Below, in pieces: positions 17,750-26,826 of a stretch of 64,000 bases of DNA. The DNA is taken from contig CAWAIS010000001.1 of NCBI GenBank assembly GCA_963782255.1, positions 3,410,001 to 3,474,000 of the forward strand, in the 5' to 3' direction. The notes under the pieces were generated by a model, which did no database searches, was not told where the DNA came from, and saw only the letters and a program-made list of their open reading frames with translations. The stretch is from Roseiarcus sp963782255 (GTDB taxonomy: Bacteria > Pseudomonadota > Alphaproteobacteria > Rhizobiales > Beijerinckiaceae). The position numbers were made by a program, and so were the translations under genes. How positions within the stretch are numbered: the first letter of the stretch is position 1; every line of letters begins with the position of its first letter.

Positions 17750-18637
17750 ATGATCGCGTTCGACGTTTCGCGAGCCTCCGGCTGTCGATGGAGCGCCGTG
17801 CTCATTCTTGTGGCGTGCATGGCGACGTCAGTCGTTTGCGCGCGCGCGAACGAGCCTCAACCGGCGACCGACAATGCGCTCGCGACATTATGCGGAATCG
17901 TCGAGACCTCGGCCAGGACCGAGGGCCTGCCGGTCAACTTCTTCACCCGCCTCATCTGGCGAGAGAGCGCGTTCCAGCCGCACGCGGTCAGTCCGATGGG
18001 CGCCATGGGCGTCGCCCAGTTCATGCCGGGCACGGCGTCCGAACGCGGCCTCGCCGATCCGTTTGACCCGGCGACCGCAATTCCCGCTTCGGCCAAGCTC
18101 ATCGCCGACCTCGCGCGGCGTTTCGGCAATCTCGGCCTCGCCGCGGCCGCCTACAACGCCGGACCCAACGCGCTTTCGAACTGGCTCGACGGCCACGGTT
18201 TCATGCCGATCGAAACGCAAGACTATGTCCTCGCCATCACAGGGCGCGACATCGAGGAATGGCGTGGGGACAAGCCTCCCGCTTCGGCTTCGCCCGACCC
18301 CGCTGAGCCTTGCCTGACGTCGATAGCCAAGCTGCGCGTCGCTCGGGGCGGGCTCGCGTCCTCGCCGATCGTCTCAGGCCTGTTCGCGCCCTGGGGCGTG
18401 CAGATTTCCGCGAGCTTCTCCAAGGATTCGGCCTTGCGCGCGTTCGCCCGCGCCCGGCACGATTACGCGAGCGTGATCGGCGACATGCAGCCCTTCGTCC
18501 TCGGCTCAGTCCTGCGGAGCCGGGGCTGGCGGCCCTTCTATCGTGTGCGCCTGCCGGCGCAGACCGGCGGCGAAGCCAAGCGCCTCTGCGACCGCATCCA
18601 GGCCGTCGGCGGCGCCTGTGCCGTCCTGCGAAGCTGA
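17750..18637 (+). CDS. Soluble lytic murein transglycosylase with SPOR-like C terminus
   Basis: This protein cleaves peptidoglycan glycan strands in the periplasm to 1,6-anhydro products. The 295-residue precursor has a signal peptide (VLILVACMATSVVCARA). The SLT goose-lysozyme-like domain includes the catalytic Glu72 in IWRESAFQPHAVSPMGAMG, then QFMPGTASERGL and AAAYNAGPNALSNWL. The last 50 residues (RPFYRVRLPAQTGGEAKRL, then CDRIQAVGGACAVL) resemble a SPOR-type peptidoglycan-binding repeat. ATG 17750 is chosen because it has a GGACGAGG ribosome binding site and directly precedes the signal peptide; an in-frame ATG at 17681 would put 23 hydrophilic residues before it. It is followed by its own terminator. 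Confidence 0.9.
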   Translation: MIAFDVSRASGCRWSAVLILVACMATSVVCARANEPQPATDNALATLCGIVETSARTEGLPVNFFTRLIWRESAFQPHAVSPMGAMGVAQFMPGTASERGLADPFDPATAIPASAKLIADLARRFGNLGLAAAAYNAGPNALSNWLDGHGFMPIETQDYVLAITGRDIEEWRGDKPPASASPDPAEPCLTSIAKLRVARGGLASSPIVSGLFAPWGVQISASFSKDSALRAFARARHDYASVIGDMQPFVLGSVLRSRGWRPFYRVRLPAQTGGEAKRLCDRIQAVGGACAVLRS

Positions 18638-18651
18638 GTCGGAGGTCTGAG

Positions 18652-18683
18652 AAAGGCCGTCTCCATGGGGCGGCCTTTTTTTT
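18652..18683 (+). terminator. Rho-independent terminator after the transglycosylase gene
   Basis: An AAAGGCCG/CGGCCTTT stem (18652-18659 with 18671-18678) is followed by a run of eight T residues through 18683. Confidence 0.85.
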
Positions 18684-18725
18684 GTTGGCGGCGCGCTCGA
18701 AATGGCCCCGCGAGGACTTGTGCCA

Positions 18726-19589
18726 TCAGGCGGCGGCTCGGCCCGTCCGGTCGAGCGTCGCGAACTCTTCGTCCGTGAGCTTGATCGCCGCTGCGCCGAC
18801 ATTCTCCTCCAGATGCGCGACCTTGCCAGTGCCGGGAATGGGCAGCATCACAGGGCTGCGCTTGAGGAGCCAGGCGAGCGCGATCTGTCCGGGCGTCGCC
18901 TTGTGCCTGCGCGCGATCGCGTCCAAGTCCGAGCCCTCGCGGGTGAGCTCCCCGGCGCTGAGCGGGAACCAGGGGATGAACCCGATCCCCTTCTTCTCGC
19001 AATGGTCGAGCGCCGTCTCGCTCGCCCGGTCGCTGAGGTTGTAGCGATTCTGCACCGTCGCAACGGGAAAGAACTTCGCCGCCGCCTCGATCTCCGCGAC
19101 GCTCACTTCAGACAGCCCCGCGCAGCGGATAACGCCGTCCTTGATCAGGGACTTGATCGCGTCGAACTGCTCGTTCGCCGGCACCTTGGGATCGATGCGG
19201 TGCAATTGCCAGAGGTCGATCGTGTCGACGCCGAGCCGCCAGCGGCTCTTATGCGCCTGCTGGATGAGATATTCGGGTCGGCCAAGCGGAATCCAGACAT
19301 CGGGGCCGGTGCGCGCGAGGCCGCCCTTGGTCGCGATGTGTATCGCGCCATACGGATGAAGCGCCTCGTGGATCAGCGCCTCGGAAAAGTCAGGTCCGTA
19401 AGCGTCGGCGGTGTCGATGAAATCGACGCCGAGATCGGGAAGCCGGCGCAGGGTGCGCAACACCTCCGGGCGATCCGGGGGAGGACCCCAGATCCCACGG
19501 CCAACGATCCGCATGGCGCCGAAGCCGAGACGATTGACGTCGAACGCGCCGCCGATGCGGAAGCGTCCGGATTGTGCGGCATTCATCAT
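18726..19589 (-). CDS. Aldo/keto reductase
   Basis: This is an NADPH-dependent oxidoreductase of the AKR superfamily (TIM barrel) that reduces aldehydes or ketones. The 287-residue protein carries the full catalytic tetrad: Asp59 and Tyr64 (FIDTADAYGPD), Lys88 (HIATKGGL) and His130 (DLWQLHRID). The nucleotide-binding C terminus has the usual IPGTGKVAHLEEN pattern. It is closest to the oxidoreductase group that includes pyridoxal reductases and YajO-like enzymes; the substrate cannot be told. It sits 28 bp downstream of hemF on the same strand and may be co-transcribed with hemE-hemF, but a link to haem synthesis is not implied. Confidence 0.9.
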   Translation of the reverse strand: MMNAAQSGRFRIGGAFDVNRLGFGAMRIVGRGIWGPPPDRPEVLRTLRRLPDLGVDFIDTADAYGPDFSEALIHEALHPYGAIHIATKGGLARTGPDVWIPLGRPEYLIQQAHKSRWRLGVDTIDLWQLHRIDPKVPANEQFDAIKSLIKDGVIRCAGLSEVSVAEIEAAAKFFPVATVQNRYNLSDRASETALDHCEKKGIGFIPWFPLSAGELTREGSDLDAIARRHKATPGQIALAWLLKRSPVMLPIPGTGKVAHLEENVGAAAIKLTDEEFATLDRTGRAAA

Positions 19590-19617
19590 GTGCTGCTCCT
19601 GAGGTTCGCCCCCCAGT

Positions 19618-20523
19618 TCAAGGCCAGCGCGCTTCGGGCGGCATCGAGGAGAGAATGGATGCGATATTGCCTCCGGTCTTCAGCCCGAAGATCGTGCCAC
19701 GATCGTACAGCAGATTGAATTCTACATATCGGCCGCGGCGCACGAGCTGCTCGGCGCGGTCAGCCTCGCTCCACGGCATTATCGCATTCCGGCGCACGAT
19801 TTCGCAATAGATGGCGATGAAGCTCTCGCCGACGTCGCGCACGAAGTCGAAATCGGCTTCGAAACGTGAATTTTCTGCATCCTGCCCGCTGTTGAGCCCG
19901 TCGAAGAATATGCCCCCGATTCCGCGCGGCTCGTTGCGGTGCTTGAGGAAGAAATATTCATCGCACCACGCGCGGAAGCGTTCCGCGTCGGCGACGGTCG
20001 GATGGCGCTCGCAGGCCGCGCGCATCGCCGCGTGGAACGCGACCGCGTCGGGATCGTCGGGCTTGCGTCGCCGATCGAGCGTCGGGGTCAGGTCGGCGCC
20101 GCCGCCGAACCATGTTTTTGTCGTGCGCACGAGCCGGGTGTTCATGTGCACGGTCGGCACGTGCGGGCTCCACGGATGGGCGATGACCGAGACGCCGGCC
20201 GCCCAGAAGCGCGGGTCGTCCGCCGCGCCCGGGATCTGATCGGCGAATTCCTTCGGGAAGGCACCATGGACCGTCGAGCAATGCGCGCCCATCTTCTCGA
20301 ACAGGCGCCCGCGCAGCATCGCCATCCGTCCCCCGCCGCCGGGCGCGCCGCTCGCGTCGGTGCGCTGCCAGGGCTCGATCGCGAAACGGCCGGGTGCACG
20401 CTCGGCGTCAACGCCGGGAAACTCGCGCTCGAGCGCCTCCATCGCCGCAATCACTTTCGTCTGCAGCATCTCGAACCAGTCGCGCGCCCGGGCGAGGCGC
20501 GGATCCCCGGTCGGGTCGCTCAT
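19618..20523 (-). CDS. hemF: Oxygen-dependent coproporphyrinogen III oxidase
   Basis: HemF converts coproporphyrinogen III to protoporphyrinogen IX with O2. The 301-residue protein shows family signatures: GGGRMAMLRGRLFEKMG, the conserved SVIAHPWSPHVPTVHMNTR, WFGGGADLTP, HRNEPRGIGGIFFDGLNSG and VEFNLLYDRGTIFGLKTGG. All are intact and the length is normal. Its ATG overlaps the hemE stop by 4 bp (20520-20523), so the two are translationally coupled. Choosing HemF rather than the radical enzyme HemN implies aerobic haem synthesis, though HemN could be encoded elsewhere. Confidence 0.96.
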   Translation of the reverse strand: MSDPTGDPRLARARDWFEMLQTKVIAAMEALEREFPGVDAERAPGRFAIEPWQRTDASGAPGGGGRMAMLRGRLFEKMGAHCSTVHGAFPKEFADQIPGAADDPRFWAAGVSVIAHPWSPHVPTVHMNTRLVRTTKTWFGGGADLTPTLDRRRKPDDPDAVAFHAAMRAACERHPTVADAERFRAWCDEYFFLKHRNEPRGIGGIFFDGLNSGQDAENSRFEADFDFVRDVGESFIAIYCEIVRRNAIMPWSEADRAEQLVRRGRYVEFNLLYDRGTIFGLKTGGNIASILSSMPPEARWP

Positions 20524-21563
20524 TGACCGCGCACCCGCTCAACGAGCCGCTCGACATGCGCGACTGGGGTTTCCGGCAGAATGCCATGGCCGAGATTGAA
20601 GATGTGGGCGCGCGCTTCAAAGCCCTCGAGGACGCGCTCGATCCCCTCGTCGAGCGACGCCCCTCCCGCAACCAGCGCCAGAGGATCGAGGTTTCCTTGC
20701 AGCGCAAGCGTCTCCGGCAGCGCCGCCGCGGCGACGCGCGGCTCGACGCTGGTGTCAAGACCGATCGCCGACGCGCCCTTCATCTCGGCGAACTTCATGA
20801 GCTGCGTCGCCGCGCCGCGTGGAAAGACGATGATCGGCGCCTGCGGCGCATTCGCGCGGACCTTGGCGAGAAGCGCCGCGACTGGCTTGACGCACCAGCG
20901 CTCGAACTCGGCCGGCGGCAGGACGCCGGCCCAGGAATCGAAAATTTGCAACGCCTCGGCGCCCGCTTCGACCTGTCGCGCAAGATACGCGGCCGAGGCC
21001 TCGACAAGACGATCGATCAGCGCGCCGAACAGCTTTGGCTCACGATACGCGAAAAGCCGCGCAGGCGCCTGGTCCGGCGTGCCGCGCCCCGCGATCATGT
21101 AGCTCGCGACCGTCCAGGGCGCGCCGCAAAAACCGATCAGCGCGACGTCATTCGGAAGCGCAGTCTTCACCCGATCGAGCGTCTCGAACACCGACGCGAG
21201 CCTCGCCCAGTCCGGCTCGTCCTTCAGGCGCGCTAGCCCGCTTGCGTCTTCGATCGGATCGAGGCGCGGGCCTTCGCCGGATTCGAAGCTGACCCTTTGG
21301 CCGAGCGCGTCGGGCACCACCAGAATGTCGGAAAAGAGAATCGCCGCGTCGAAGCCAAAGCGGCGGATTGGCTGCAACGTGGCTTCGACCGCGAGCGCCG
21401 GGGTGTAGCAGAAGTCGAGAAAGCTCGCGGCGCGGGCGCGGATCTCCAGATACTCCGGCAGATAGCGGCCCGCCTGGCGCATGAGCCAGATCGGCGGCGT
21501 CCGCTGGCGCTCCCCTGCGAGCGCGGCGAGCAAGGGCTTGCGTATGGCGGACGCCAAAGTCAT
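20520..21563 (-). CDS. hemE: Uroporphyrinogen decarboxylase
   Basis: HemE removes the four acetate carboxyls of uroporphyrinogen III to give coproporphyrinogen III. The 347-residue protein contains PPIWLMRQAGRYLPEYLEIR, the catalytic-site ILFSDILVVPDALGQ, GFCGAPWTVASYMI, and FNLGHGILPETP near the C terminus. Length and motifs are normal. It is the first gene of a hemE-hemF pair, and its stop overlaps the hemF start. A palindromic intergenic repeat separates it from hemA, which reads in the same direction upstream. Confidence 0.97.
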   Translation of the reverse strand: MTLASAIRKPLLAALAGERQRTPPIWLMRQAGRYLPEYLEIRARAASFLDFCYTPALAVEATLQPIRRFGFDAAILFSDILVVPDALGQRVSFESGEGPRLDPIEDASGLARLKDEPDWARLASVFETLDRVKTALPNDVALIGFCGAPWTVASYMIAGRGTPDQAPARLFAYREPKLFGALIDRLVEASAAYLARQVEAGAEALQIFDSWAGVLPPAEFERWCVKPVAALLAKVRANAPQAPIIVFPRGAATQLMKFAEMKGASAIGLDTSVEPRVAAAALPETLALQGNLDPLALVAGGASLDEGIERVLEGFEARAHIFNLGHGILPETPVAHVERLVERVRGQ

Positions 21564-21598
21564 CGCCCGAAGCCCTCATTCAGGGGCGCTTCGCGCCG

Positions 21599-21675
21599 CC
21601 TTCTCCCGCATCGGACGTCGACGGCGCTTTGCGGTAGAAATGACGCGCCCATCTCCCGCTTCCGGGAGAAGGCCG
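21599..21675. repeat. Palindromic intergenic repeat between hemA and hemE
   Basis: The gap contains a CTTCTCCCGC string at its left end and a perfect hairpin TCTCCCG/CGGGAGA at 21652-21669, ending GAGAAGG. This CCTTCTCCCGC...GGGAGAAGG layout is typical of the short mosaic palindromic repeats scattered between genes in rhizobia-like genomes. It could also act as a transcript-stabilising or terminating structure. Confidence 0.5.
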
Positions 21676-21736
21676 GAACGAGGGCGTATTGCATTCAAGA
21701 CGCCTAGCGCGAACGCCGGCGTCGGGGCAAGCGGCG

Positions 21737-23038
21737 CTATTCCGCCGCGCGCTTCATTTCGGGATAGACGCAGTGGGCATCCTCGCTCGCGGAGGCGCGG
21801 AACAGCGGGATGACCTTCGCCTCCTCGAAGCGGAGGCCGAGCGTCTTCCAAACGTCGACAAGCGACTCCACGAGTTCCGCAACCTGCGCCTCGTTGTGCG
21901 CCGGCGTCGGCGTAATGCGCAGGCGCTCGGTTCCCTTGGCGACCGTCGGGTAATTGATCGGCTGGATGTAGATCGCGTGACGGTCGAGCAAGAGCTTGCT
22001 CGCGGCGCGGCATTTCTCCGCATCGCCCACGAACACCGGCACGATGTGAGACGGGTTGTCCATCACGGGCAGGCCGGCTGCGCGCAAGGCGTGCTTGACG
22101 AGCTTGGCCATGTGCTGATGGCGCTCGCGCTCCGCATTCGAGCGCTTCAGGTGCCGCACGGCCACCGCAGCGCTGGCGGCGACGCTCGGTGGCAGGGTCG
22201 AGGTGAAGATGAAGGATGGGGCATAGCTGCGCACCGCGTCGACGATCGCCGCGCTCGCGGCGATATAGCCGCCGAGCGAGCCGAAGCCCTTGGCGAGCGT
22301 GCCCTCGATGATGTCGATGCGGTCGGCGATCTTCTCGCGCTCGCTCAAGCCCCCGCCGCGCGCGCCGTAGAGGCCGACCGCGTGGACTTCGTCGATATAG
22401 GTCAGCGCATTGTATCTCTCGGCCAGCGCGACGATCTCGGCGATCGGCGCGATGTCGCCGTCCATCGAATAAAGGCTCTCGAACACGACGAGCTTGCAAC
22501 GGTCGATCGGCTCGGCCGCGAGCAGCTCCTCGAGATGCGCGACGTCGTTGTGGCGCCAAATTTTCTTGTCGCAACCCGAGCGCCGCACGCCTTCGATCAT
22601 CGAGTTGTGATTGAGCGCGTCGGACAAGATGAGGCAGTTCGGCAAAAGGCTCGCGATGGTCGAAATGGCGGCGAGATTGGAGACCCAGCCCGAGGTGAAG
22701 ACAAGCGCGGCCTTCTTGCCGTGCAGGTCGGCGAGCTCGGCCTCGAGCTGCACGATCGGGTGGTGCGTGCCGGAAATATTTCGAGTCCCGCCGGCGCCGG
22801 CGCCATGCGCACGCACGGCGCGGACCGAGGCCTCGATCACGTCCGGGTGGCCGCCCATGCCGAGATAGTCGTTGGAGCACCAGACGGTGACTTCGCGCGG
22901 ACTGTCCTCTTCGCCCACGGGGCGCCACATCGCCATCGGGAAGCGCCGCGCGTCGCGTTCGAGATTGGCGAAGGTGCGATATCGCTCTTCCGCCTTCAGA
23001 CGATCGATCGCATCCTCAAAGCGCCGCTCGTAGTCCAT
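21737..23038 (-). CDS. hemA: 5-aminolevulinate synthase (C4 pathway)
   Basis: This PLP enzyme condenses glycine and succinyl-CoA to 5-aminolevulinate, the first step of haem (and bacteriochlorophyll) synthesis in alphaproteobacteria. The 433-residue protein has WCSNDYLGMGGHP, the glycine-loop HGAGAGGTRNISGTHHPIV, the PLP-contact YIDEVHAVGLYG and the Schiff-base Lys250 in GTLAKGFGSLGGYIA. It is complete and normal in length. It lies upstream of hemE-hemF on the same strand. A palindrome in its upstream region (23114-23128) is a candidate operator. Confidence 0.97.
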   Translation of the reverse strand: MDYERRFEDAIDRLKAEERYRTFANLERDARRFPMAMWRPVGEEDSPREVTVWCSNDYLGMGGHPDVIEASVRAVRAHGAGAGGTRNISGTHHPIVQLEAELADLHGKKAALVFTSGWVSNLAAISTIASLLPNCLILSDALNHNSMIEGVRRSGCDKKIWRHNDVAHLEELLAAEPIDRCKLVVFESLYSMDGDIAPIAEIVALAERYNALTYIDEVHAVGLYGARGGGLSEREKIADRIDIIEGTLAKGFGSLGGYIAASAAIVDAVRSYAPSFIFTSTLPPSVAASAAVAVRHLKRSNAERERHQHMAKLVKHALRAAGLPVMDNPSHIVPVFVGDAEKCRAASKLLLDRHAIYIQPINYPTVAKGTERLRITPTPAHNEAQVAELVESLVDVWKTLGLRFEEAKVIPLFRASASEDAHCVYPEMKRAAE

Positions 23039-23346
23039 TCGACTGCCCTTTTTGGGTCACTGCCTATCCTGCGCGCCAAACCCTTGCCATTTCGCTATCC
23101 GCCAAACGCCGCCTTGTCCAGTGGACAAACGGCGCAGTTCCACGCGACCGATTGGCGCAGGGCGGAAAGCAGGAGCGCGCAACGTTTGGCCCATTCGGCA
23201 GTGGGCTTTCGGGATTCGAAAAATGAAAAGAAACCGCCGCGGCGCTCTCTTTCGTCGCGATACTTCGGACTAAACCCAGATAATTCTCGCTAAACCTGCG
23301 CACATGTCGAGCGCCCTGTCAGTGATGGACGTCACACAGCGCTTCG
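23039..23346. other. Intergenic region upstream of hemA
   Basis: This holds the hemA promoter region and the 3' flank of the PEPxxWA gene. The only structure noted is the palindrome at 23114-23128; no gene is supported. Confidence 0.6.
23114..23128. promoter_or_regulatory. Palindromic operator candidate upstream of hemA
   Basis: TTGTCCA-G-TGGACAA is a perfect palindrome with 7-bp arms around one base. It lies 76 bp upstream of the hemA start. The regulator is unknown; it does not match the FNR or PpsR consensus. Confidence 0.45.
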
Positions 23347-24369
23347 TCACACGGCGGCCAGGGCAATGTTCCGCCGGGTCTTGCGATACCCGGCAAAGCC
23401 GAGCCCGGCGAAGCCGAGGAGCAGCATGGCCCAAGTGGACGGCTCGGGGATCGTCGCGAGCATTCCGTTGACGTTCATCCCATCCGAATAGAAGCCGACC
23501 AGTTGGCCCTTGTCGTTGATGCCGTTGACGATCGTGCCGTCGACGCCGAAAGCCGCGGTCGCCGAGGCCGAGGGGTCGGAAATGGTCAGCCAGCTATTCG
23601 CAGACCAGTTGTACACAAACCCTTCTGTTTCGCCAGTGGCATTTACGAAACTGCCCACCGCCTCGTCTTTATTGTTCAGGCCGAATATCATCGTGTTCGT
23701 GCCGTTCGGGTCGTTCACTGAATAGAAAGTCCCGCCAACATCGAGGAAGCCGAGGGTAGCGCCAGTCACGGTGTCGGTGTAGAAGCCCGAGATGTCTCCA
23801 GCATTATTGATGCCGGTGGCCGTCACGGGCCCTGCATCAAAGCTCGCCGGAAGGATAACCGGCGTAAACGTCATCGCGGCGAGATTGACGATGTATCCAT
23901 GCGCAACCCCACCACTATCGTTATAGAAGCCTGCGGCCACATTGCTGTTATTCACGCCGAGCAATTGATTGAACGTGGGACCGAGCGGGTTGTCGATTGT
24001 CGTGAAGGTGGCACCTTCTTTGAAGAATCCATTATTATTGCCGGTCGCCCCATCGACCCAGAAGCCGACTGTCGTGCCCATATTGTTGATGCCGGTGACC
24101 TGGGTCTGCGCGGCGCCGGTGAAATTTTCCGGCGTGAAAACGTTGGACGGAACGGTCACTGTGTAACCATTGTTGGGCACGACGGTCCCATCGCCAAAAT
24201 AGCCGGCGATCGTGCCGCTGTCGTTGATGCCAAGCAACTGATTGAAGCTGAGGTCGCTCGGGTTATTCAGTGTTTGATAGACGATCGCGTGCGCCGGGCC
24301 GCCCACGAGAAGGCCGGCGGAGGTAAGCAGCGCGAGAGCGCTGCCGCGGAACATCAATACTCGTTCCAT
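23347..24369 (-). CDS. Exported HAF-repeat protein with PEPxxWA-CTERM sorting tail
   Basis: This is a 340-residue exported protein. It has a signal peptide (LALLTSAGLLVGGPAHA). It then repeats a motif of 45-50 residues about six times, each copy ending near GINDSGTIAGYFGDG, GINNMGTTVGFWVDG or GVNNSNVAAGFYNDS; these are HAF-type repeats. The C terminus has the sorting signal IPEPSTWAMLLLGFAGLGF followed by a basic YRKTRR tail: a PEPxxWA box, a membrane helix and a basic cluster. Such tails are processed by exosortases, and an exosortase-like gene is present at the right end of this window. It is probably a surface or extracellular-matrix protein; the binding partner is unknown. Confidence 0.85.
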   Translation of the reverse strand: MERVLMFRGSALALLTSAGLLVGGPAHAIVYQTLNNPSDLSFNQLLGINDSGTIAGYFGDGTVVPNNGYTVTVPSNVFTPENFTGAAQTQVTGINNMGTTVGFWVDGATGNNNGFFKEGATFTTIDNPLGPTFNQLLGVNNSNVAAGFYNDSGGVAHGYIVNLAAMTFTPVILPASFDAGPVTATGINNAGDISGFYTDTVTGATLGFLDVGGTFYSVNDPNGTNTMIFGLNNKDEAVGSFVNATGETEGFVYNWSANSWLTISDPSASATAAFGVDGTIVNGINDKGQLVGFYSDGMNVNGMLATIPEPSTWAMLLLGFAGLGFAGYRKTRRNIALAAV

Positions 24370-24894
24370 TTGCGTTCTCCTCTCATTGGATGTAGATCAA
24401 AAAGGTATAAACGACCCACCTTATCGAACTCTGGGAGACACCATTGTGGCACGGGAATATGTCACGCGAATTACGCTCTTTTTGTGAAAGTGACCCGCAT
24501 GTCAACTTCGTCTGCAAGAATGGATCGGCCAAATTGCCAAGGGGATAGCGTAGGTAAATGGCGTCTCCCTTGCGTGATCGGGAGCCAAATACTATGAGAA
24601 TCACTCGCGAGAGCGGAATTGTCGTTATTCAATTAGGGGAATTGGCCAACGGGCGGTCCCTACTCGCCGCGCTCGACCGTGATCATGGCTTCAACCGGCG
24701 CTTGCGCCTGGCCCCGCGCTTAACGACGCTTGCGTCAGAGGTTGCACGACGTGGCACCCAAGCCGCTGAAATCGCTCCCGCGTCTGTCGACTTTGCACCT
24801 CGCCGGGACGTCAGGCGGCGGGCGCCGAGCGCCTCGACGCCTGATCCCCCGTGACGCGCCCCTGTCATTGCGCGAAGCGAGGCACGCTTTATCG
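24370..24894. other. 525-bp intergenic region upstream of the PEPxxWA gene
   Basis: This should hold the promoter of the PEPxxWA protein gene. Small open frames exist (for example 24558-24854 on the plus strand), but they lack a ribosome binding site and any recognisable pattern. I see no gene that can be supported. Confidence 0.5.
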
Positions 24895-25677
24895 CTACGA
24901 CCGATAGCTCGGGTCCAGCCGGTCCAATTTTCGCAGAAGCGCCGGCCACGCGAGTTGGCCGCCGAGGCCCCGAGTGACCTGCTTCGATTGGGCGCGGGCG
25001 CCCTCGAGGACCGGCTTCGGGATCGGGATCAGTTCGCCCCCGCCCGACTGGGCCTTCACCTGGATCTCGCAGGCGCGTTCGAGCGTGTACATGGCGAGGA
25101 AGGCGTTGGGGATCGAGTCTCCAACCGTCAGGAGGCCATGGTTCGGCAGGATGAGGAACGTGCTTTTTCCCAGATCGGCGACGAGTCGCGGCTTTTCGGC
25201 GTCGTTGAGGGCGACGCCCTCGTAGCCATGATACGAGAGGCTCGAAAGCACGAACAGCGACTGCTGCGAGATCGGCAACAGCCCGTCCCTCTGACAGGCG
25301 ACCGCGACGCCGGCGCTCGTGTGCAGGTGCATTACGCAAGTCGCGTCCTCACGCGCGCCGTGGATCGCCGAATGGATCACGAAACCGGCCGGGTTGATGT
25401 CGAACGGGCTCTCCATCACCTTGGCGCCGCTAAGATCGATCTTGACCAGGCTCGAGGCCGTCACCTCCTCGAACAGCATCCCATAAGGGTTGATGAGGAA
25501 GTGATGGTCGCCGCCCGGGACGCGGGCGGAAATGTGCGTGAAGACGAGATCGTCCCAACCGTAATGGGCAATCAGCCGATACGCGGCGGCGAGATCGACG
25601 CGCATCCCCCACTCAGCCTCGCTGACTTCGTCCTTGAGCGACGGAACCGCGGCGCTCGGTCCTCCATAGGCGTTCAT
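24895..25677 (-). CDS. Class II aldolase/adducin-domain protein
   Basis: This 260-residue protein has the class II aldolase/adducin fold. FTHISARVPGGDHHFLINPYG carries the phosphate- or carboxylate-binding region; the zinc-ligand segments are VMHLHTSAGVAVACQRDGL (H-x-H) and ILPNHGLLTVG. Members range from sugar-phosphate aldolases to decarboxylase-like and adducin-like proteins; this subgroup (MYTLERACEIQVKAQ) is common in proteobacteria without an assigned substrate. It stands between the PEPxxWA gene and hemC with gaps on both sides, so no operon partner is evident. Confidence 0.85.
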   Translation of the reverse strand: MNAYGGPSAAVPSLKDEVSEAEWGMRVDLAAAYRLIAHYGWDDLVFTHISARVPGGDHHFLINPYGMLFEEVTASSLVKIDLSGAKVMESPFDINPAGFVIHSAIHGAREDATCVMHLHTSAGVAVACQRDGLLPISQQSLFVLSSLSYHGYEGVALNDAEKPRLVADLGKSTFLILPNHGLLTVGDSIPNAFLAMYTLERACEIQVKAQSGGGELIPIPKPVLEGARAQSKQVTRGLGGQLAWPALLRKLDRLDPSYRS

Positions 25678-25839
25678 GATGTTCCTCCCGAGGGTTGGAG
25701 TTCGTCCGCGAGACTATCAGTTATTGAGGATTGCCGGCAGCGCCATCGGGCGGAAAAAATGCCCTGGCGCCTTTTTGGCGCCCGAATCAGGCCGCCTGAC
25801 GAAGGGTGGGGAAGCGCTGCTCGGGGCGGCCCTTCAGCG

Positions 25840-26772
25840 TCAGCCGCCTTTCACGAGCACGCCTTCGGGCAGGCGCGCGGCGAGTTCGCGGCCCGCCTCG
25901 CGGCCCATCCGCTCCGCATCGTCATGCGCGCTTTCGGCCTCGATCGGAAAGCTCTCGGAGCCGTCGGTCCGCAAGACCTCGCCCTTGAATCGGATGCGAC
26001 CCTCCGAGGCATGGGCGAGCGCGGCGATCGGGGTCCGGCATGAGCCTTCGAGCTCGGCGAGAAAGGCGCGCTCCGCCGCAACCGCGACAAATGTGTCGCG
26101 GTCGGAGACCGCCGCGAGCGCCTGAAGCGCGCACACGTCGCCGCTGCGCGCGGTCAATGCGATCGCGCCCTGGCCGGGAGCTGGCAGGAACGCCTCGAGA
26201 TCGAGCGCCGCGCCGACGCGGTGCGCGAGGCCCAGCCGCTTCAACCCCGCCATCGCCAGGAGGGTCGCGCCGACCGCGCCCGACTCGGCCTTGCGCAATC
26301 GGGTTTCGACATTGCCGCGCAGGAGCTCGAGCTTGAGGTCAGGCCGCAACCGCAAGGCCTGCGCCTGACGGCGCAGCGAGGCGGCGCCGAAGGTCGCCCC
26401 ATGCGGCAGCCCTTCAATCGTATCGGCGAATGAGGAGACAAGGACGTCGCGCACGTCTTCGCGCGGCAGAAAGCCCGCAAGCGTCACCCCTTCCGGCAGC
26501 AGGGTCGGCAGGTCCTTGGCCGAATGAACCGCGCCGTCGATCTCGCCCGCCAGCAGGGCGACGTCGATCTCCTTGGTGAACAGCCCCTTGCCGCCGGCCT
26601 CGGCAAGCGGTCGGTCCTGGATCTTGTCGCCGCTCGTGCGGATGACCTTAAGCGCGATCCGCTCGATCTCCCAGCCATGGGCCTCCGACAGACGCCGGCG
26701 GGTCTCGTTGGCCTGCGCCAGCGCCAGCGGCGAGCCGCGCGTGCCGAGCGCGAACACGGGCGACGCTATCAT
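25840..26772 (-). CDS. hemC: Hydroxymethylbilane synthase (porphobilinogen deaminase)
   Basis: HemC joins four porphobilinogen units into hydroxymethylbilane on a covalent dipyrromethane cofactor. The 310-residue protein has the N-terminal TRGSPLALAQAN, the catalytic Asp87 in AVHSAKDLPT, the Arg-rich ASLRRQAQAL and the cofactor-binding Cys245 in LEGSCRTPIAAL. Length and motifs are normal. It lies 55 bp downstream of the oxygenase gene and could be read from it, although the oxygenase belongs by content to the nitrogen-catabolism cluster. Confidence 0.96.
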   Translation of the reverse strand: MIASPVFALGTRGSPLALAQANETRRRLSEAHGWEIERIALKVIRTSGDKIQDRPLAEAGGKGLFTKEIDVALLAGEIDGAVHSAKDLPTLLPEGVTLAGFLPREDVRDVLVSSFADTIEGLPHGATFGAASLRRQAQALRLRPDLKLELLRGNVETRLRKAESGAVGATLLAMAGLKRLGLAHRVGAALDLEAFLPAPGQGAIALTARSGDVCALQALAAVSDRDTFVAVAAERAFLAELEGSCRTPIAALAHASEGRIRFKGEVLRTDGSESFPIEAESAHDDAERMGREAGRELAARLPEGVLVKGG

Positions 26773-26826
26773 GGCCGCGATGCGAGGGTGAGCATCGCGC
26801 CTCTATTCGACCATCCGCACGGACTG

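Noticed and set aside
21689..23293. A 534-codon plus-strand frame opposite hemA
   Set aside because: It is antisense to an unmistakable hemA and has a low-complexity composition.
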